Made by a program: the position numbers and the translations under genes. From an uncultured Pseudomonadota bacterium (lineage in GTDB: Bacteria > Pseudomonadota > Gammaproteobacteria > Steroidobacterales > Steroidobacteraceae): a stretch of DNA of 64,000 nt. Within the stretch, counting starts at the first letter, position 1. Each line of letters starts with the position of its first letter. The stretch is from contig CAIRLC010000007.1 in the NCBI GenBank assembly GCA_903879335.1, forward strand, positions 62,001 through 126,000, written 5' to 3'. Positions 33,153-42,147 of the stretch are shown here, piece by piece. The notes beneath the pieces are model-generated. The model saw only the letters and a program-made list of their open reading frames with translations. It did no database searches and was not told the DNA's origin.

Positions 33153-33182
33153 ATTCTACCCGCGGAGGCCGGGTGCGTCCAA
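33153..33182 (-). promoter_or_regulatory. Sigma-70 promoter of the tRNA-Arg gene
   Basis: Read on the minus strand, TTGGAC (33177-33182) and TAGAAT (33153-33158) are good -35 and -10 boxes with an 18-bp spacer, placing transcription start a few bases before the tRNA 5' end. The following GC-rich bases resemble a stable-RNA discriminator. Confidence 0.65.
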
Positions 33183-33211
33183 CGACCCTTCTGGAGTTGC
33201 GCTCCTGACGG

Positions 33212-33217
33212 TATACT
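33212..33217 (+). promoter_or_regulatory. Candidate -10 box of the cytochrome c5 gene
   Basis: TATACT lies 44 bp before the GTG start of the cytochrome c gene and is close to the TATAAT consensus. No convincing -35 box sits at the right distance, so this is a weak call. Confidence 0.35.
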
Positions 33218-33260
33218 CCGCGCCACTAGAAATTCTTCTTCGGACCCGGGGATACCGAAC

Positions 33261-33776
33261 GTGAGCAAGCACGACGATCATTTTTTAAACACTTTCAGCA
33301 TTGTGATCGGCACCCTCGTTGTGGTGACGCTTTTCTTGATCGCACTCGCGCGATCCATTGGCGATCCCTTTGAAGCCGCGAAAATCGCAGCCGACAAAGC
33401 GATGAATCAGCAGGTTGCTAGCCGCACCGCGCCTGTTGGCGCAGTGGCTGTCGCGGGCAATGACAATAGCGCTCTCGCCATCAAATCTGATGACGGCGCA
33501 ATGCCGACTGCTCTCGCGCTGCCTAAAGACGGCGAGGCGACGTATAAAGCCGTTTGCAGCGCCTGCCATGCCGCCGGTATTGCCGGGGCGCCGAAGGTCG
33601 GTGACAAGGCGGCGTGGGCGCCTCGCATTGCTCAGGGCAAGGCGACCTTGTATACCCACGCATTGAACGGCTATCAGGGCAAGGCAGGCGTGATGCCGGC
33701 CAAGGGTGCGCGCCCGGATCTGCCGGACAGCTTGGTCAAAGAAACCGTGGATTACATCGTTAAGTTGAACCAGTAA
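33261..33776 (+). CDS. Membrane-anchored cytochrome c5 family protein
   Basis: A 171-residue monoheme cytochrome. An uncleaved N-terminal TM helix (about 12-32) tethers it to the inner membrane; an Ala-rich linker leads to the heme domain with CSACH (99-103) and probable axial Met in GVMPAKG. GTG start. Likely carries electrons in the respiratory chain. A strong hairpin terminator follows the stop. Confidence 0.9.
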   Translation: MSKHDDHFLNTFSIVIGTLVVVTLFLIALARSIGDPFEAAKIAADKAMNQQVASRTAPVGAVAVAGNDNSALAIKSDDGAMPTALALPKDGEATYKAVCSACHAAGIAGAPKVGDKAAWAPRIAQGKATLYTHALNGYQGKAGVMPAKGARPDLPDSLVKETVDYIVKLNQ

Positions 33777-33809
33777 TCGGCGCCGCGCACTTGCGGCACT
33801 GACTGCAGC

Positions 33810-33843
33810 AATCGCCCGGCCCTGTGCCGGGCGATTGCGTTTT
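33810..33843 (+). terminator. Rho-independent terminator after the cytochrome c5 gene
   Basis: AATCGCCCGGC and GCCGGGCGATT form a perfect 11-bp stem with a CCTGT loop, followed by GCGTTTT, 34 bp after the stop codon. Confidence 0.8.
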
Positions 33844-34108
33844 AGAGGCGGTTAAAGCACTCATGGCTGAGAACATGAAGCCATCCGATGGGTCCGGTCT
33901 TCAGTTTGTCGCGGAGTGCCGATCGATGACCACGAACACGCCTTGCCGTTGAATTCAGTTGAGCTGGCGTGATGTGCGCGCCGGACGCCTAACCAGCCTC
34001 ACCTATGGCAGCGCTATCATTTTTCTGGCGCTGGTCGCCGTGGACGTCGCGGCACGCTTATCAAGAAACCATTGAGGCCTCGCAGTGGCCCCCAAGTCCG
34101 TAACCACA
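33844..34108. other. Intergenic stretch without a supported gene
   Basis: With the terminator before it, this is the longest stretch outside genes (33777-34108). The only item of note is a 38-codon frame at 33959-34075 (+) beginning with TTG and containing a hydrophobic run (SAIIFLALVAVDVAA). It has no ribosome site I would trust and no recognisable family, so I do not call it a gene. Confidence 0.3.
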
Positions 34109-34369
34109 CTACTTGGACTGCAGGCTCTCGAGTCTGGCCTCAAGCGCATCTAATTTTTCGCGCGTTCGGGCCAAAACCCCAGCCTGCACGTCAAACTCCT
34201 GGCGGGTCACTAGATCCAGTTTGGCCAAACCAGCCTGCAAAATACTCTTGAAGTTTGCTTCCATATCCGACCGTAGCGCCGCGAACTGCGGTGGCATCGC
34301 GTCGGCCATTCGGCGGGCAAGGTCCTCAAACGCTTTAGGGTCGAACGGGTTACTCACTGAAATCTCCAA
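34109..34369 (-). CDS. ubiK: Ubiquinone biosynthesis accessory factor UbiK (YqiC/BMFP)
   Basis: An 86-residue helical protein: N-terminal amphipathic part (FDPKAFEDLARRMADAMPP), then VTRQEFDVQAGVLARTREKLDALEARLESLQ, a trimeric coiled coil at the C-terminus. UbiK acts with UbiJ in the soluble ubiquinone-synthesis complex; ubiJ is in this window at 51.9 kb, so both partners are present. Encoded divergently from glnK with the nitrogen control region between. Confidence 0.88.
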   Translation of the reverse strand: MEISVSNPFDPKAFEDLARRMADAMPPQFAALRSDMEANFKSILQAGLAKLDLVTRQEFDVQAGVLARTREKLDALEARLESLQSK

Positions 34370-34455
34370 GAGCAGATAAGACTCCCTCCGTTTTGGGGCC
34401 TAGCCGCCCTAACGTCAAGGTCATGCCCCGCTATCATGCACGGGTTTTGATCGCT

Positions 34456-34472
34456 CGCTCCAAAATGGTGCA
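34456..34472. promoter_or_regulatory. NtrC-type enhancer site
   Basis: On the minus strand TGCACCATTTTGGAGCG matches the NtrC dyad TGCACCA-N3-TGGTGCA with a perfect first half and five of seven in the second. It lies about 63-79 bp upstream of the sigma-54 -24 element, a normal enhancer distance. Confidence 0.6.
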
Positions 34473-34534
34473 CTAGAAACGCGCGCAAGGAGCCTCGTAC
34501 GGCGCCAAGTCACTGATTTTCCGTTCAGCGGCGG

Positions 34535-34551
34535 TTGGCACGGTTTCTGCA
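34535..34551 (+). promoter_or_regulatory. Sigma-54 promoter of glnK-amtB
   Basis: TTGGCACGGTTTCTGCA contains the -24 GG (34537-34538) and -12 GC (34549-34550) with ten bases between, matching TGGCAC-N5-TTGCA at all but one position. It precedes glnK by about 65 bp. With the NtrC site it indicates induction under nitrogen limitation. Confidence 0.85.
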
Positions 34552-34569
34552 TTTCCACACTGACGGTAG

Positions 34570-34953
<384 letters not shown>

Positions 34954-35004
34954 TCGACACTTTCACTCCAAATAATTTTTACTCGCCTTTACAGGGGAAA
35001 CGAC

Positions 35005-36594
35005 GTGCCACTCGCAAGACAGTCCACTTTGACCCAGCCCGCCTCGGCTTCGCGCCGCTGGCTGATCGGCGCACGCGCGGCGCTCGCGACCCTGATAGTC
35101 GCTGGCGCCACACTTTTCGCCACCCCTCATTCAGCCTACGCAGACGCGCCGGCCGCTCAAGCCACAACCGCTGCAGCGCCGGCGACAGCGTCAACGGCAG
35201 CTAACGCTGATGCCGCACCAGCTGCCGCGACTGCCGCACCGGCGGCCGACGCGGCTGCCGAAGCCCCCACGCCGAACAAGGGCGATACCGCTTGGATGCT
35301 GATGTCGACAGCACTTGTCCTGTTGATGTCTGTTCCCGCGCTCGCGCTCTTTTACGGCGGGCTCGTTCGACAGAAAAACATGCTGTCGGTCTTGATCCAA
35401 GTCTTCGTCGTGTTCTCGTTAATCACCGTGCTCTGGTGCGTATACGGGTATTCGCTGGCGTTCACCGAGGGCAATTCGATCATCGGCGGCTTCGATCGGC
35501 TGTTCTTGAACGGAACCTTCGACCCGAGCACCGGCGCATTCTCGATGGCGTCGACATTCAGCAAGAAGACGCCGCTTTACGAATTGGTGTTTGTCGCGTT
35601 CCAGGCGACTTTCGCTGCCATCACCGTCTGCTTGGTGCTGGGTTCTATCGTTGAGCGCATCAAGTTCTCAGCGGTACTGATCTTCGCAGTGATCTGGTTC
35701 ACGATCTCTTATCTGCCAATCGCGCACATGGTCTGGTTCTGGGCCGGTCCGGACGCCTTCACCGACCCATCAGTCGTCGACGCACAAACCGCTAAGGGTG
35801 GATTGTTGTGGCAGTGGGGCGCACTGGACTTCGCCGGCGGCACGGTCGTGCATATCAACGCCGGCTTTGCTGGTCTCGTTGGCGCCGCGATGCTCGGCAA
35901 GCGCCTTGGTTTTGGCCGTGAAGCGATGGCGCCACATAGCCTGACCATGACGATGATTGGTGCCTCGCTGTTGTGGTTCGGTTGGTTTGGCTTCAATGCC
36001 GGGTCGGCCTATGAAGCAAATGGCTCAGCGGCTCTCGCGTTCATGAACACCTACCTAGCGACCGCGTGCGCGGTGCTGTCCTGGCTATTCGGCGAGTGGA
36101 TTCACAAGGGCAAGCCCTCGCTGCTGGGTGCCGCTTCGGGCGCCGTGGCGGGACTCGTCGCCATCACTCCGGCCGCGGGCAATGTTGGCATCCCTGGGGC
36201 TTTCGCCATCGGCTTAATCGCCGGCCTAGTTTGCCTGTGGGGCGTCACAGGCTTGAAGAAGCTCATCAAGGTCGACGACTCACTCGATGTATTTGGCGTA
36301 CACGCGCTCGGTGGTGTAACCGGTGCGCTGCTGACCGGCGTCTTCAATTCGCCGAAATTGGGTGGCCCTGGTTTCGTCACCGATTGGGTGACCGGTAAGA
36401 CCGGTTTCGCCGACTCGATCCTGGCCCAGGTGATTGTGCAGGCCAAGGCCGTTGGCCTGACGATCGTCTGGACGGTCATCGCGGCTTACATCGCCTTCAA
36501 AATTGCTGACCTTTTGGTTGGTCTGCGCGTGCCCGAAGATGAGGAGCGCGAGGGTCTGGACACGAGCTCGCATGGCGAGCGCGCGTACAGCTAA
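35005..36594 (+). CDS. amtB: Ammonium transporter AmtB, with Ala-rich periplasmic extension
   Basis: A 529-residue channel. A signal peptide (cleavage near SAYA-DAP) and about 45 residues of Ala/Thr/Pro-rich sequence precede eleven TM helices; mature AmtB usually starts soon after the signal. Core motifs are intact: ALFYGGLVRQKNML, the His pair in VVHINAGFAGL and FGVHALGGVTGA, and AHMVWFWAGP. It conducts ammonium under control of GlnK. GTG start at 35005 after CAGGGGAAA. A textbook terminator follows. Confidence 0.95.
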   Translation: MPLARQSTLTQPASASRRWLIGARAALATLIVAGATLFATPHSAYADAPAAQATTAAAPATASTAANADAAPAAATAAPAADAAAEAPTPNKGDTAWMLMSTALVLLMSVPALALFYGGLVRQKNMLSVLIQVFVVFSLITVLWCVYGYSLAFTEGNSIIGGFDRLFLNGTFDPSTGAFSMASTFSKKTPLYELVFVAFQATFAAITVCLVLGSIVERIKFSAVLIFAVIWFTISYLPIAHMVWFWAGPDAFTDPSVVDAQTAKGGLLWQWGALDFAGGTVVHINAGFAGLVGAAMLGKRLGFGREAMAPHSLTMTMIGASLLWFGWFGFNAGSAYEANGSAALAFMNTYLATACAVLSWLFGEWIHKGKPSLLGAASGAVAGLVAITPAAGNVGIPGAFAIGLIAGLVCLWGVTGLKKLIKVDDSLDVFGVHALGGVTGALLTGVFNSPKLGGPGFVTDWVTGKTGFADSILAQVIVQAKAVGLTIVWTVIAAYIAFKIADLLVGLRVPEDEEREGLDTSSHGERAYS

Positions 36595-36623
36595 TCGCCA
36601 TATCTCTCCTAAGTCTGAATCGG

Positions 36624-36653
36624 GGGCGGATCTATGGATCCGCCCTTTTTTTT
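36624..36653 (+). terminator. Strong rho-independent terminator of glnK-amtB
   Basis: GGGCGGATC and GATCCGCCC pair over 9 bp around TATG and are followed by eight T's, 29 bp after the amtB stop. It isolates the nitrogen operon from the regulator gene downstream. Confidence 0.92.
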
Positions 36654-36820
36654 GCTTGTCCTGCGCCCGCTATTGCGGGAAGTGCGTACGACGCTCAATA
36701 AAAACTTCGGTAGGCACGTAAGTGTTCAGCACCTCAGCACTTTTCCGGATGTCAAAACAACAGTAAGCAGGTCAACCTTGCCTACCCTCACGGGCGACCA
36801 CGTAGCGAACGAGAGCGGCA

Positions 36821-37474
36821 ATGACACACGAACTGAACCGCGGACATGTCTATATCGTTGATCCGGACCCTCGTACGCGGACGGCCTGTGCGGTGCTGTT
36901 GTTCTCTTTGGGTTACAAAATTTCGGAGTACCCGACCGGCCGATCGTTTCTTGACACTATTGATCTGGGTGAACCGGGCTGTGTGATTCTTGAGGGTGAT
37001 CTTGGCGACATGACCGGCTCTGAAGTTCAGACGCATCTGTCCGCGCTAGGCTCCCCTGTGGCCGTGGTTTTTGTCAGTCGAAAGGGCGACGTCGCCGCCG
37101 CTGTGGCGTCGATCCGGGCTGGTGCGACGCATTACTTGTTGAAGCCCGTGCGTGAACAGCAACTGTTGGATGTCGTTAATCACGCGATGCGGCGGTCTTT
37201 AGAGGATGCTAGCCGAGCACGGAGTCGGCGATCAATCATCGCTCACTTGGCTTCATTGACCGAGCGCGAGCGGGAGGTCCTCGCGCAGCTGGTCGAGGGC
37301 GCTCATTATGATCGCGTCTCTCAAGAGCTCGGTATCACCAAGCGCACGGTTGAGGCGCACCGACGACGGATCATGGAAAAAATGGGCGCCCGCTCACTCC
37401 CACACTTGATTGACCAACTTGCGCAAGTGAATTGGCCGAAATTGCGCATGACCGCGCAAATCCACGCTCATTGA
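36821..37474 (+). CDS. FixJ/NarL-type regulator with altered receiver (Asp to Glu)
   Basis: A 217-residue two-domain protein: receiver-like domain 1-125 (VYIVDPDPRTRTACAVL at the start, LLKPVREQQLLDVV at the end) and a LuxR-type helix-turn-helix (LTEREREVLAQL ... ITKRTVEAHRRRIMEKMGA). Aligned with FixJ, the phosphoacceptor Asp54 position holds Glu58 (GCVILEGDLGDMTG), and the first acidic pair is split by Pro. It may act without phosphorylation, since Glu can mimic aspartyl phosphate, though Asp60 lies close by. No histidine kinase gene is adjacent; the stop is 2 bp from the convergent pncB stop. Targets unknown. Confidence 0.85.
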   Translation: MTHELNRGHVYIVDPDPRTRTACAVLLFSLGYKISEYPTGRSFLDTIDLGEPGCVILEGDLGDMTGSEVQTHLSALGSPVAVVFVSRKGDVAAAVASIRAGATHYLLKPVREQQLLDVVNHAMRRSLEDASRARSRRSIIAHLASLTEREREVLAQLVEGAHYDRVSQELGITKRTVEAHRRRIMEKMGARSLPHLIDQLAQVNWPKLRMTAQIHAH

Positions 37475-37476
37475 GC

Positions 37477-38802
37477 TCAATCGACCTGTTGTAGCCGATC
37501 AGCCTGTGCTGCCAAGGCATGAATGCCATCGCTGACTCGGGGGCTGAGCACGGCAGGCGCACGGAGAGAACGCAGCGACTGCGGCAAGGTGGCTAGCTCT
37601 GCGCGCGCTTTGCGAGCGCTATCTTGGAGTGATGGCAGACCACCCAATCGACATCCATTGCGCATCACCGGCTGTAATAACGGAACTGCGTTGGCCACAA
37701 ATTCGTGCTCGAGGGCGATGCAGTCGGCGCTAATGAGCCCATCCGAATCATAGCTGCGCCAAATCTGCTTTGCGCCAGGCCATGTTTCCTTGCCGACCGA
37801 CCGCTTCCGTCGCGGCTCGCCCGCATAAGATTCAAGTTTATAGACGGCATCAATCGTGGGCGCGTCCGACGATGTGTCTAAGCGAGTGCCAACGCCAAAG
37901 GCGTCAATCGGCGCGCGATGACGTAGAAGTTGCTCGATGGCGTACTCGTCTAAATTACCTGTGGCCACGATGCCGACCTCAGTAGCGCCACCGGCATCAA
38001 GGATGTCACGCACGCGTTGCGCCTCGACCGCCAAGTCACCGCTATCGATACGGACTGCCTGAACGCTAACGCCTTGGCTCACGAGTTCGGCGACGATGCG
38101 CGCAGCTCGGGCGGTATCATAGGTGTCGATCAGTAATGTCGTTGCGCCCGGAAAAGTCTGCGCATAGTGCAGGAAAGCCGATCGTTCATCGCCGAAGGCC
38201 TGCACATAGGCATGGGCCATTGTGCCGACTATAGGTGTTTGGAATCGGCGCCCCGCTTCAACAGTGGCGGTTCCCGAAAATCCTGCAATCATCGCTGCGC
38301 GGGCCGCCAATACGGCGGCCTCGGCACCGTGCGCGCGACGCATGCCGAAATCGAATAACGGTCGATCAGCGGCCGCAAGGACACAGCGAGCTGCTTTAGT
38401 GGCGATCAGTGTGGACAGATGCATCAGATTGATCAGCCGACTCTCAACCAGTTGCGCCTCGGGTAGCGGGGCTGCAACCCGCAACCACGGCTCGCCCGAA
38501 AATAAAATCGTGCCCTCTGGCACGGCCCACACCGACCCGGTGAATCGGAAATCGGCGAGGCTTGCGAGAAATTTAGTCGAGAATCGCCCTGTGGACGCGA
38601 GCCAATCGATAGCCTCGGGGGTGAACGTGAGCGCTTCCAGATAGTCGAGCGCCTGCTCGAGCCCGGCAACCATCAGAAAGCCGCGGTCTGCGGGAAGGCG
38701 CCGCGCATACAACTCAAACACGGCAGGCCCGGCCAGATCACGGGCCTGATAAGCCTCCAACATCGTCAATTGGTATAGGTCGGTGAGCAGCGCGTCATTC
38801 AT
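37477..38802 (-). CDS. pncB: Nicotinate phosphoribosyltransferase
   Basis: A 441-residue enzyme of NAD salvage forming nicotinate mononucleotide from nicotinate, PRPP and ATP. N-terminal LLTDLYQLTMLEAY is diagnostic; FELYARRLPADRGFLMVAGLE, DFGMRRAHG (near the catalytic His) and QAVRIDSGDL (PRPP phosphate site) follow. The long form with PxxL-rich C-terminus fits the bacterial class. Starts with ATG; 113 bp of free DNA precede the divergent DUF4124 gene. Confidence 0.93.
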   Translation of the reverse strand: MNDALLTDLYQLTMLEAYQARDLAGPAVFELYARRLPADRGFLMVAGLEQALDYLEALTFTPEAIDWLASTGRFSTKFLASLADFRFTGSVWAVPEGTILFSGEPWLRVAAPLPEAQLVESRLINLMHLSTLIATKAARCVLAAADRPLFDFGMRRAHGAEAAVLAARAAMIAGFSGTATVEAGRRFQTPIVGTMAHAYVQAFGDERSAFLHYAQTFPGATTLLIDTYDTARAARIVAELVSQGVSVQAVRIDSGDLAVEAQRVRDILDAGGATEVGIVATGNLDEYAIEQLLRHRAPIDAFGVGTRLDTSSDAPTIDAVYKLESYAGEPRRKRSVGKETWPGAKQIWRSYDSDGLISADCIALEHEFVANAVPLLQPVMRNGCRLGGLPSLQDSARKARAELATLPQSLRSLRAPAVLSPRVSDGIHALAAQADRLQQVD

Positions 38803-38915
38803 GCGCTTACTCTACCAGTCTGCACAGGCACTCTAGGCCGTGCGCCGCGTACAGCTTTTGCTCGGTCTGTGATCTATTTCCGGACTCCGCCCTCACTCCT
38901 CGCGACACTCAGAAG

Positions 38916-39422
38916 ATGGCTAGTCGATACAATCATCACCGAAGGTCGCGCCGTTCTGCCGCCGCGGGCTTTGCTGTAGGCCTAATACTGACCATGCCCG
39001 TGCTTGCGGACGTGTACAAATGGACGGACCCCGAGGGGCGTCTACACTTTACGGATCGCCCGCCGCCGGCGGACGGTCGCCTAGTATCCGTTGCGCAGGC
39101 GGCGCGGCCGGTGGAGGCGAGCCCATCGCCGGTCGCGAGCGCTAGCCAAAATTCCGCGACCCAATCGGGACCTAGCGCGCCACCTCCAGCAGACGCAGCG
39201 GCCGCCGCTCGTCTTAAAGCCGGTGTCGCCGCCGATATCGCGGCACACGATGCGCAAGCGTGCCGGGAGGCTGAAACTCGGTATCGTGACTATGTTGCTG
39301 CACGCCACCTTTTTCGCAGTGGCGACGGTAACGAGCGCGTCTACCTATCGGATGCAGAGATGGAGGCGGCACGGGTTCAAGCGCGACGCGAAGTTGAAGA
39401 ACTCTGCGGTCGCCCCCCCTGA
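38916..39422 (+). CDS. DUF4124 domain-containing envelope protein
   Basis: A 168-residue exported protein. An Arg-rich start and hydrophobic stretch (17-31, ending VLADVYKW) form a signal peptide; DVYKWTDPEGRLHFTDRPPP is the DUF4124 domain. A Pro/Ala-rich linker and charged helix make up the rest. The domain is common in periplasmic proteins of gammaproteobacteria and has no proven function. Confidence 0.8.
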   Translation: MASRYNHHRRSRRSAAAGFAVGLILTMPVLADVYKWTDPEGRLHFTDRPPPADGRLVSVAQAARPVEASPSPVASASQNSATQSGPSAPPPADAAAAARLKAGVAADIAAHDAQACREAETRYRDYVAARHLFRSGDGNERVYLSDAEMEAARVQARREVEELCGRPP

Positions 39423-39492
39423 AAGGCTTTCAATTCGCGCGTTTTCCGGTTTCACTACCCACAGTCGCCGGTCGTCCCGGCAGGAGCTGAAC

Positions 39493-40368
39493 GTGAAGAC
39501 CGGATTTATTGGGCTTGGGGCCATGGGCGTCGGGATGTCTCGCAATCTCCATAACGCCGGCCTGTTAACCGCCGTCTGGAACCGTACCATTGAGAAATCA
39601 GCTGCTGTGCAGGCAGACATCGGTGTCGCCATCGCGGAGACGCCCGCTGAATTGGCCGCCGCGTGCGATATTGTCGTGATCTGTGTATCGGCTGACGATG
39701 ACGTCCTAAGCGTCATTGACGCCATCCTGCCGGTGGCTCGTCCTGGGCTCTTAGTCATCGACTGCTCAACGGTGTCGTCACAAACCGCTCGCACAGCTGC
39801 AGAACGGCTAAACACCCGCGGTGCAGACTTTTTGGATTGCCCGGTGACCGGGGGCGTCGAAGGTGCACGCAAAGGCACCTTGGCGATCATGTGCGGCGGC
39901 GACGCGGCGGTCTTAGAACGAGCGCGGCCAGTATTGTCCGCCATGGGCCCCACGATCGCGCATATGGGCCCCACCGGTTTCGGCCAAGCGGCTAAGGCGA
40001 CCAACCAGATCCTGTGCGCCGGTGCGATTCAAGCAGCAGCCGATGCCATGGCCTTCGCCAAAGCGGAAGGTTTGCCCTTAGACCTAGTCATCGAGACGCT
40101 CGGCAAAGGGGCCGGCGGCTCTTGGTATTTCGTTAACCGCGCGCCCTTTATGGCTCGTGAATCGTTTCCGCCCGGCTTCCGTGTCCGGCTCCACGACAAG
40201 GATCTGCGGATTTGCGAGGACATGGCGGCAGCCCGGGGAGTTGAATTGCCGACCGTCACAATGACTCGACGGGACTATGCCACCTTGATGGAGCGCGGCC
40301 ACGGTGATGAGGACATCTCCACTCTCTTTCGGCTGCGGGACGCATTATTTCAATCGTCCAGTCGCTAA
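39493..40368 (+). CDS. NAD(P)-dependent beta-hydroxyacid dehydrogenase (3-hydroxyisobutyrate dehydrogenase family)
   Basis: A 291-residue oxidoreductase: Rossmann GFIGLGAMGVGMSRNL at the N-terminus, substrate loop DCPVTGGVEGARKGTLAIM, catalytic Lys in GFGQAAKATNQI. Relatives act on 3-hydroxyisobutyrate, tartronate semialdehyde or succinic semialdehyde; this one cannot be assigned. GTG start at 39493 with CAGGAG eight bases upstream. Confidence 0.9.
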   Translation: MKTGFIGLGAMGVGMSRNLHNAGLLTAVWNRTIEKSAAVQADIGVAIAETPAELAAACDIVVICVSADDDVLSVIDAILPVARPGLLVIDCSTVSSQTARTAAERLNTRGADFLDCPVTGGVEGARKGTLAIMCGGDAAVLERARPVLSAMGPTIAHMGPTGFGQAAKATNQILCAGAIQAAADAMAFAKAEGLPLDLVIETLGKGAGGSWYFVNRAPFMARESFPPGFRVRLHDKDLRICEDMAAARGVELPTVTMTRRDYATLMERGHGDEDISTLFRLRDALFQSSSR

Positions 40369-40422
40369 TTTCCAAAATCCTGCGGCGCTCGAGTGCGGGC
40401 TCGCTCATGGCAGAATGCGCCT

Positions 40423-41352
40423 ATGAAATCTCAACTTCGAATTGCGACCCGCAGAAGCCCGCTTGCACTATGGCAGGCGGAACACGTCGCGTCCTTATTG
40501 CGCGTCGCCCACCCAGACCTTGAGGTCTCCCTCGTCAAAATCGTCACACAGGGCGATCGGATTCAAGACCGGCCACTCTCTGAAATCGGCGGCAAAGGCC
40601 TCTTCATCAAAGAGCTCGAGGTGGCCATGCTGGCCGGTGAGGCCGAGATCGCGGTGCACTCCATGAAGGATGTCCCGGCGATACTGCCCGACGGGTTTAC
40701 GCTTGCGAGCGTGTTGCCGCGCGCCGATCCCCGTGACGCCTTTCTCTCGCATCATTACTCCCGCCTTGCCGACTTGCCTCAAGGCGCCCACGTCGGTACG
40801 TCCAGCCAGCGCCGCCAGAGCTTGCTCCGCGCTGTGCGACCCGATCTCAAAATCTCGCCGCTGCGCGGCAACGTTGACACCCGCTTACGTAAGCTCGATG
40901 AGGGCGAGTTCGACGCAATTATTCTGGCTGCCGCTGGACTTACGCGGTTGGGCTTGGCCGAGCGGATCACCGAATACATCGCGACGGATGTCTCGCTGCC
41001 CGCCATCGGCCAGGGCATTGTAGGTATCGAATGCCGCGCGGACCCGGCCTTGCTGGCGTTGTTAGCGCCACTTAACGATGCAGCGACGAGAACTTGTCTG
41101 GATGCAGAGCGTGCGGTTGGCGCTCGCCTAGAGGGCAGCTGCACATCACCGATAGCGGCCTATGCGACGCTGGCGGACGGACAGCTGTCGCTGAGCGCAT
41201 TCGTTGGAGCTCCAGATGGCTCACGGGCTTTCAATCACCACATGGAAGGCACAGCACTGGACCCGGTGGGGCTCGGCCATCTGCTCGCCGATCATCTGCT
41301 TGCGGCTGGGGCAGATCGCCTTTTAGCTGAGCTTGCAGCGAACAAGGCCTAA
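40423..41352 (+). CDS. hemC: Hydroxymethylbilane synthase (porphobilinogen deaminase)
   Basis: A 309-residue heme-pathway enzyme polymerising four porphobilinogens. RIATRRSPLALWQA opens it; catalytic Asp is in VHSMKDVP, arginines in GTSSQRRQ and LRGNVDTRLRKL; Cys240 (EGSCTSPIAAYA) carries the dipyrromethane cofactor. Three bases before hemD, so translated together with the next step. Confidence 0.95.
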   Translation: MKSQLRIATRRSPLALWQAEHVASLLRVAHPDLEVSLVKIVTQGDRIQDRPLSEIGGKGLFIKELEVAMLAGEAEIAVHSMKDVPAILPDGFTLASVLPRADPRDAFLSHHYSRLADLPQGAHVGTSSQRRQSLLRAVRPDLKISPLRGNVDTRLRKLDEGEFDAIILAAAGLTRLGLAERITEYIATDVSLPAIGQGIVGIECRADPALLALLAPLNDAATRTCLDAERAVGARLEGSCTSPIAAYATLADGQLSLSAFVGAPDGSRAFNHHMEGTALDPVGLGHLLADHLLAAGADRLLAELAANKA

Positions 41353-41355
41353 ATC

Positions 41356-42147
41356 ATGATGCCGCTCGCGGGCCTCGGTGTGCTCGTGACGCGTCCCGCC
41401 CATCAGGCCGATTCGCTCGCAGACCAACTCCGTGCGCTCGGCGCTAGGGTGTACCGCCTACCGGTGCTCGAAGTCATTCCGACGCAGGACGAGAGCGCCC
41501 AACTCGCTGCGCACGGGTTCATGCCGGCCAACGGCTGGATTGTGTTCGTCAGCGCCAATGCCGCCCGATTCGGTGCTTATCTGTTACAGAGACCCGGGGC
41601 GCCACGAATCGCCGCTGTCGGACCGGCAACCGCGGCCGCATTGAGCCAGATGGGGCATTCATTAGCGCTAGTTCCCAACTCAGGCTTCGACAGTGAAAGT
41701 CTGTTGGCCTGTCCTGAACTCCAATCGCTCGAAGATCAGCAGATCTTGATCGTGCGCGGCGGCAGCGGTCGGGATATTTTGGGGGAAACGCTCAAGGCGC
41801 GCGGTGCACATGTGCAGTATATCGACGTCTATTCGCGCGTTCGCGCAACTCCCCTACCCTCCGCGATCAACGCCATCGAATCGGCATGGGCCGAGGGCAA
41901 GATCGATGTGGTGACCGTCACCTCCGGGGACATTGCTCGGGCCCTGTACGAAATACTCACGCCACGAGGGCGAGCGCTCTACACCCACACTACTTTGCTG
42001 ACAGGATCAGCGCGTATTGCTGAGGCGGCTCGCGAGATCGGCCTCAAAGGGCCGTTCGTGATCGCGGCAGCGCCGCACGATGAGGGTTTGGTCGCAGCAC
42101 TGACGCAAGCCGCACGCGATGGATTTCAACCAAACGCATCCGCGTAA
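41356..42147 (+). CDS. hemD: Uroporphyrinogen-III synthase
   Basis: A 263-residue two-lobed enzyme that cyclises hydroxymethylbilane with ring-D inversion. Sequence is variable in the family; recognisable parts are VLVTRPAHQADSLADQL, FVSANAAR, AVGPATAAAL, ILIVRGGSGRDIL and VTVTSGDIARAL. Two ATG codons in tandem at the start. The last 22 bp overlap the convergent ferredoxin reductase gene. No hemX/hemY follow, unlike many gammaproteobacteria. Confidence 0.92.
   Translation: MMPLAGLGVLVTRPAHQADSLADQLRALGARVYRLPVLEVIPTQDESAQLAAHGFMPANGWIVFVSANAARFGAYLLQRPGAPRIAAVGPATAAALSQMGHSLALVPNSGFDSESLLACPELQSLEDQQILIVRGGSGRDILGETLKARGAHVQYIDVYSRVRATPLPSAINAIESAWAEGKIDVVTVTSGDIARALYEILTPRGRALYTHTTLLTGSARIAEAAREIGLKGPFVIAAAPHDEGLVAALTQAARDGFQPNASA

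Noticed and set aside
33959-34075. 38-codon frame with a hydrophobic stretch downstream of the cytochrome c5 terminator
   Set aside because: TTG start, no ribosome site, no recognisable family, and no promoter seen between it and the terminator. Chance occurrence cannot be excluded.
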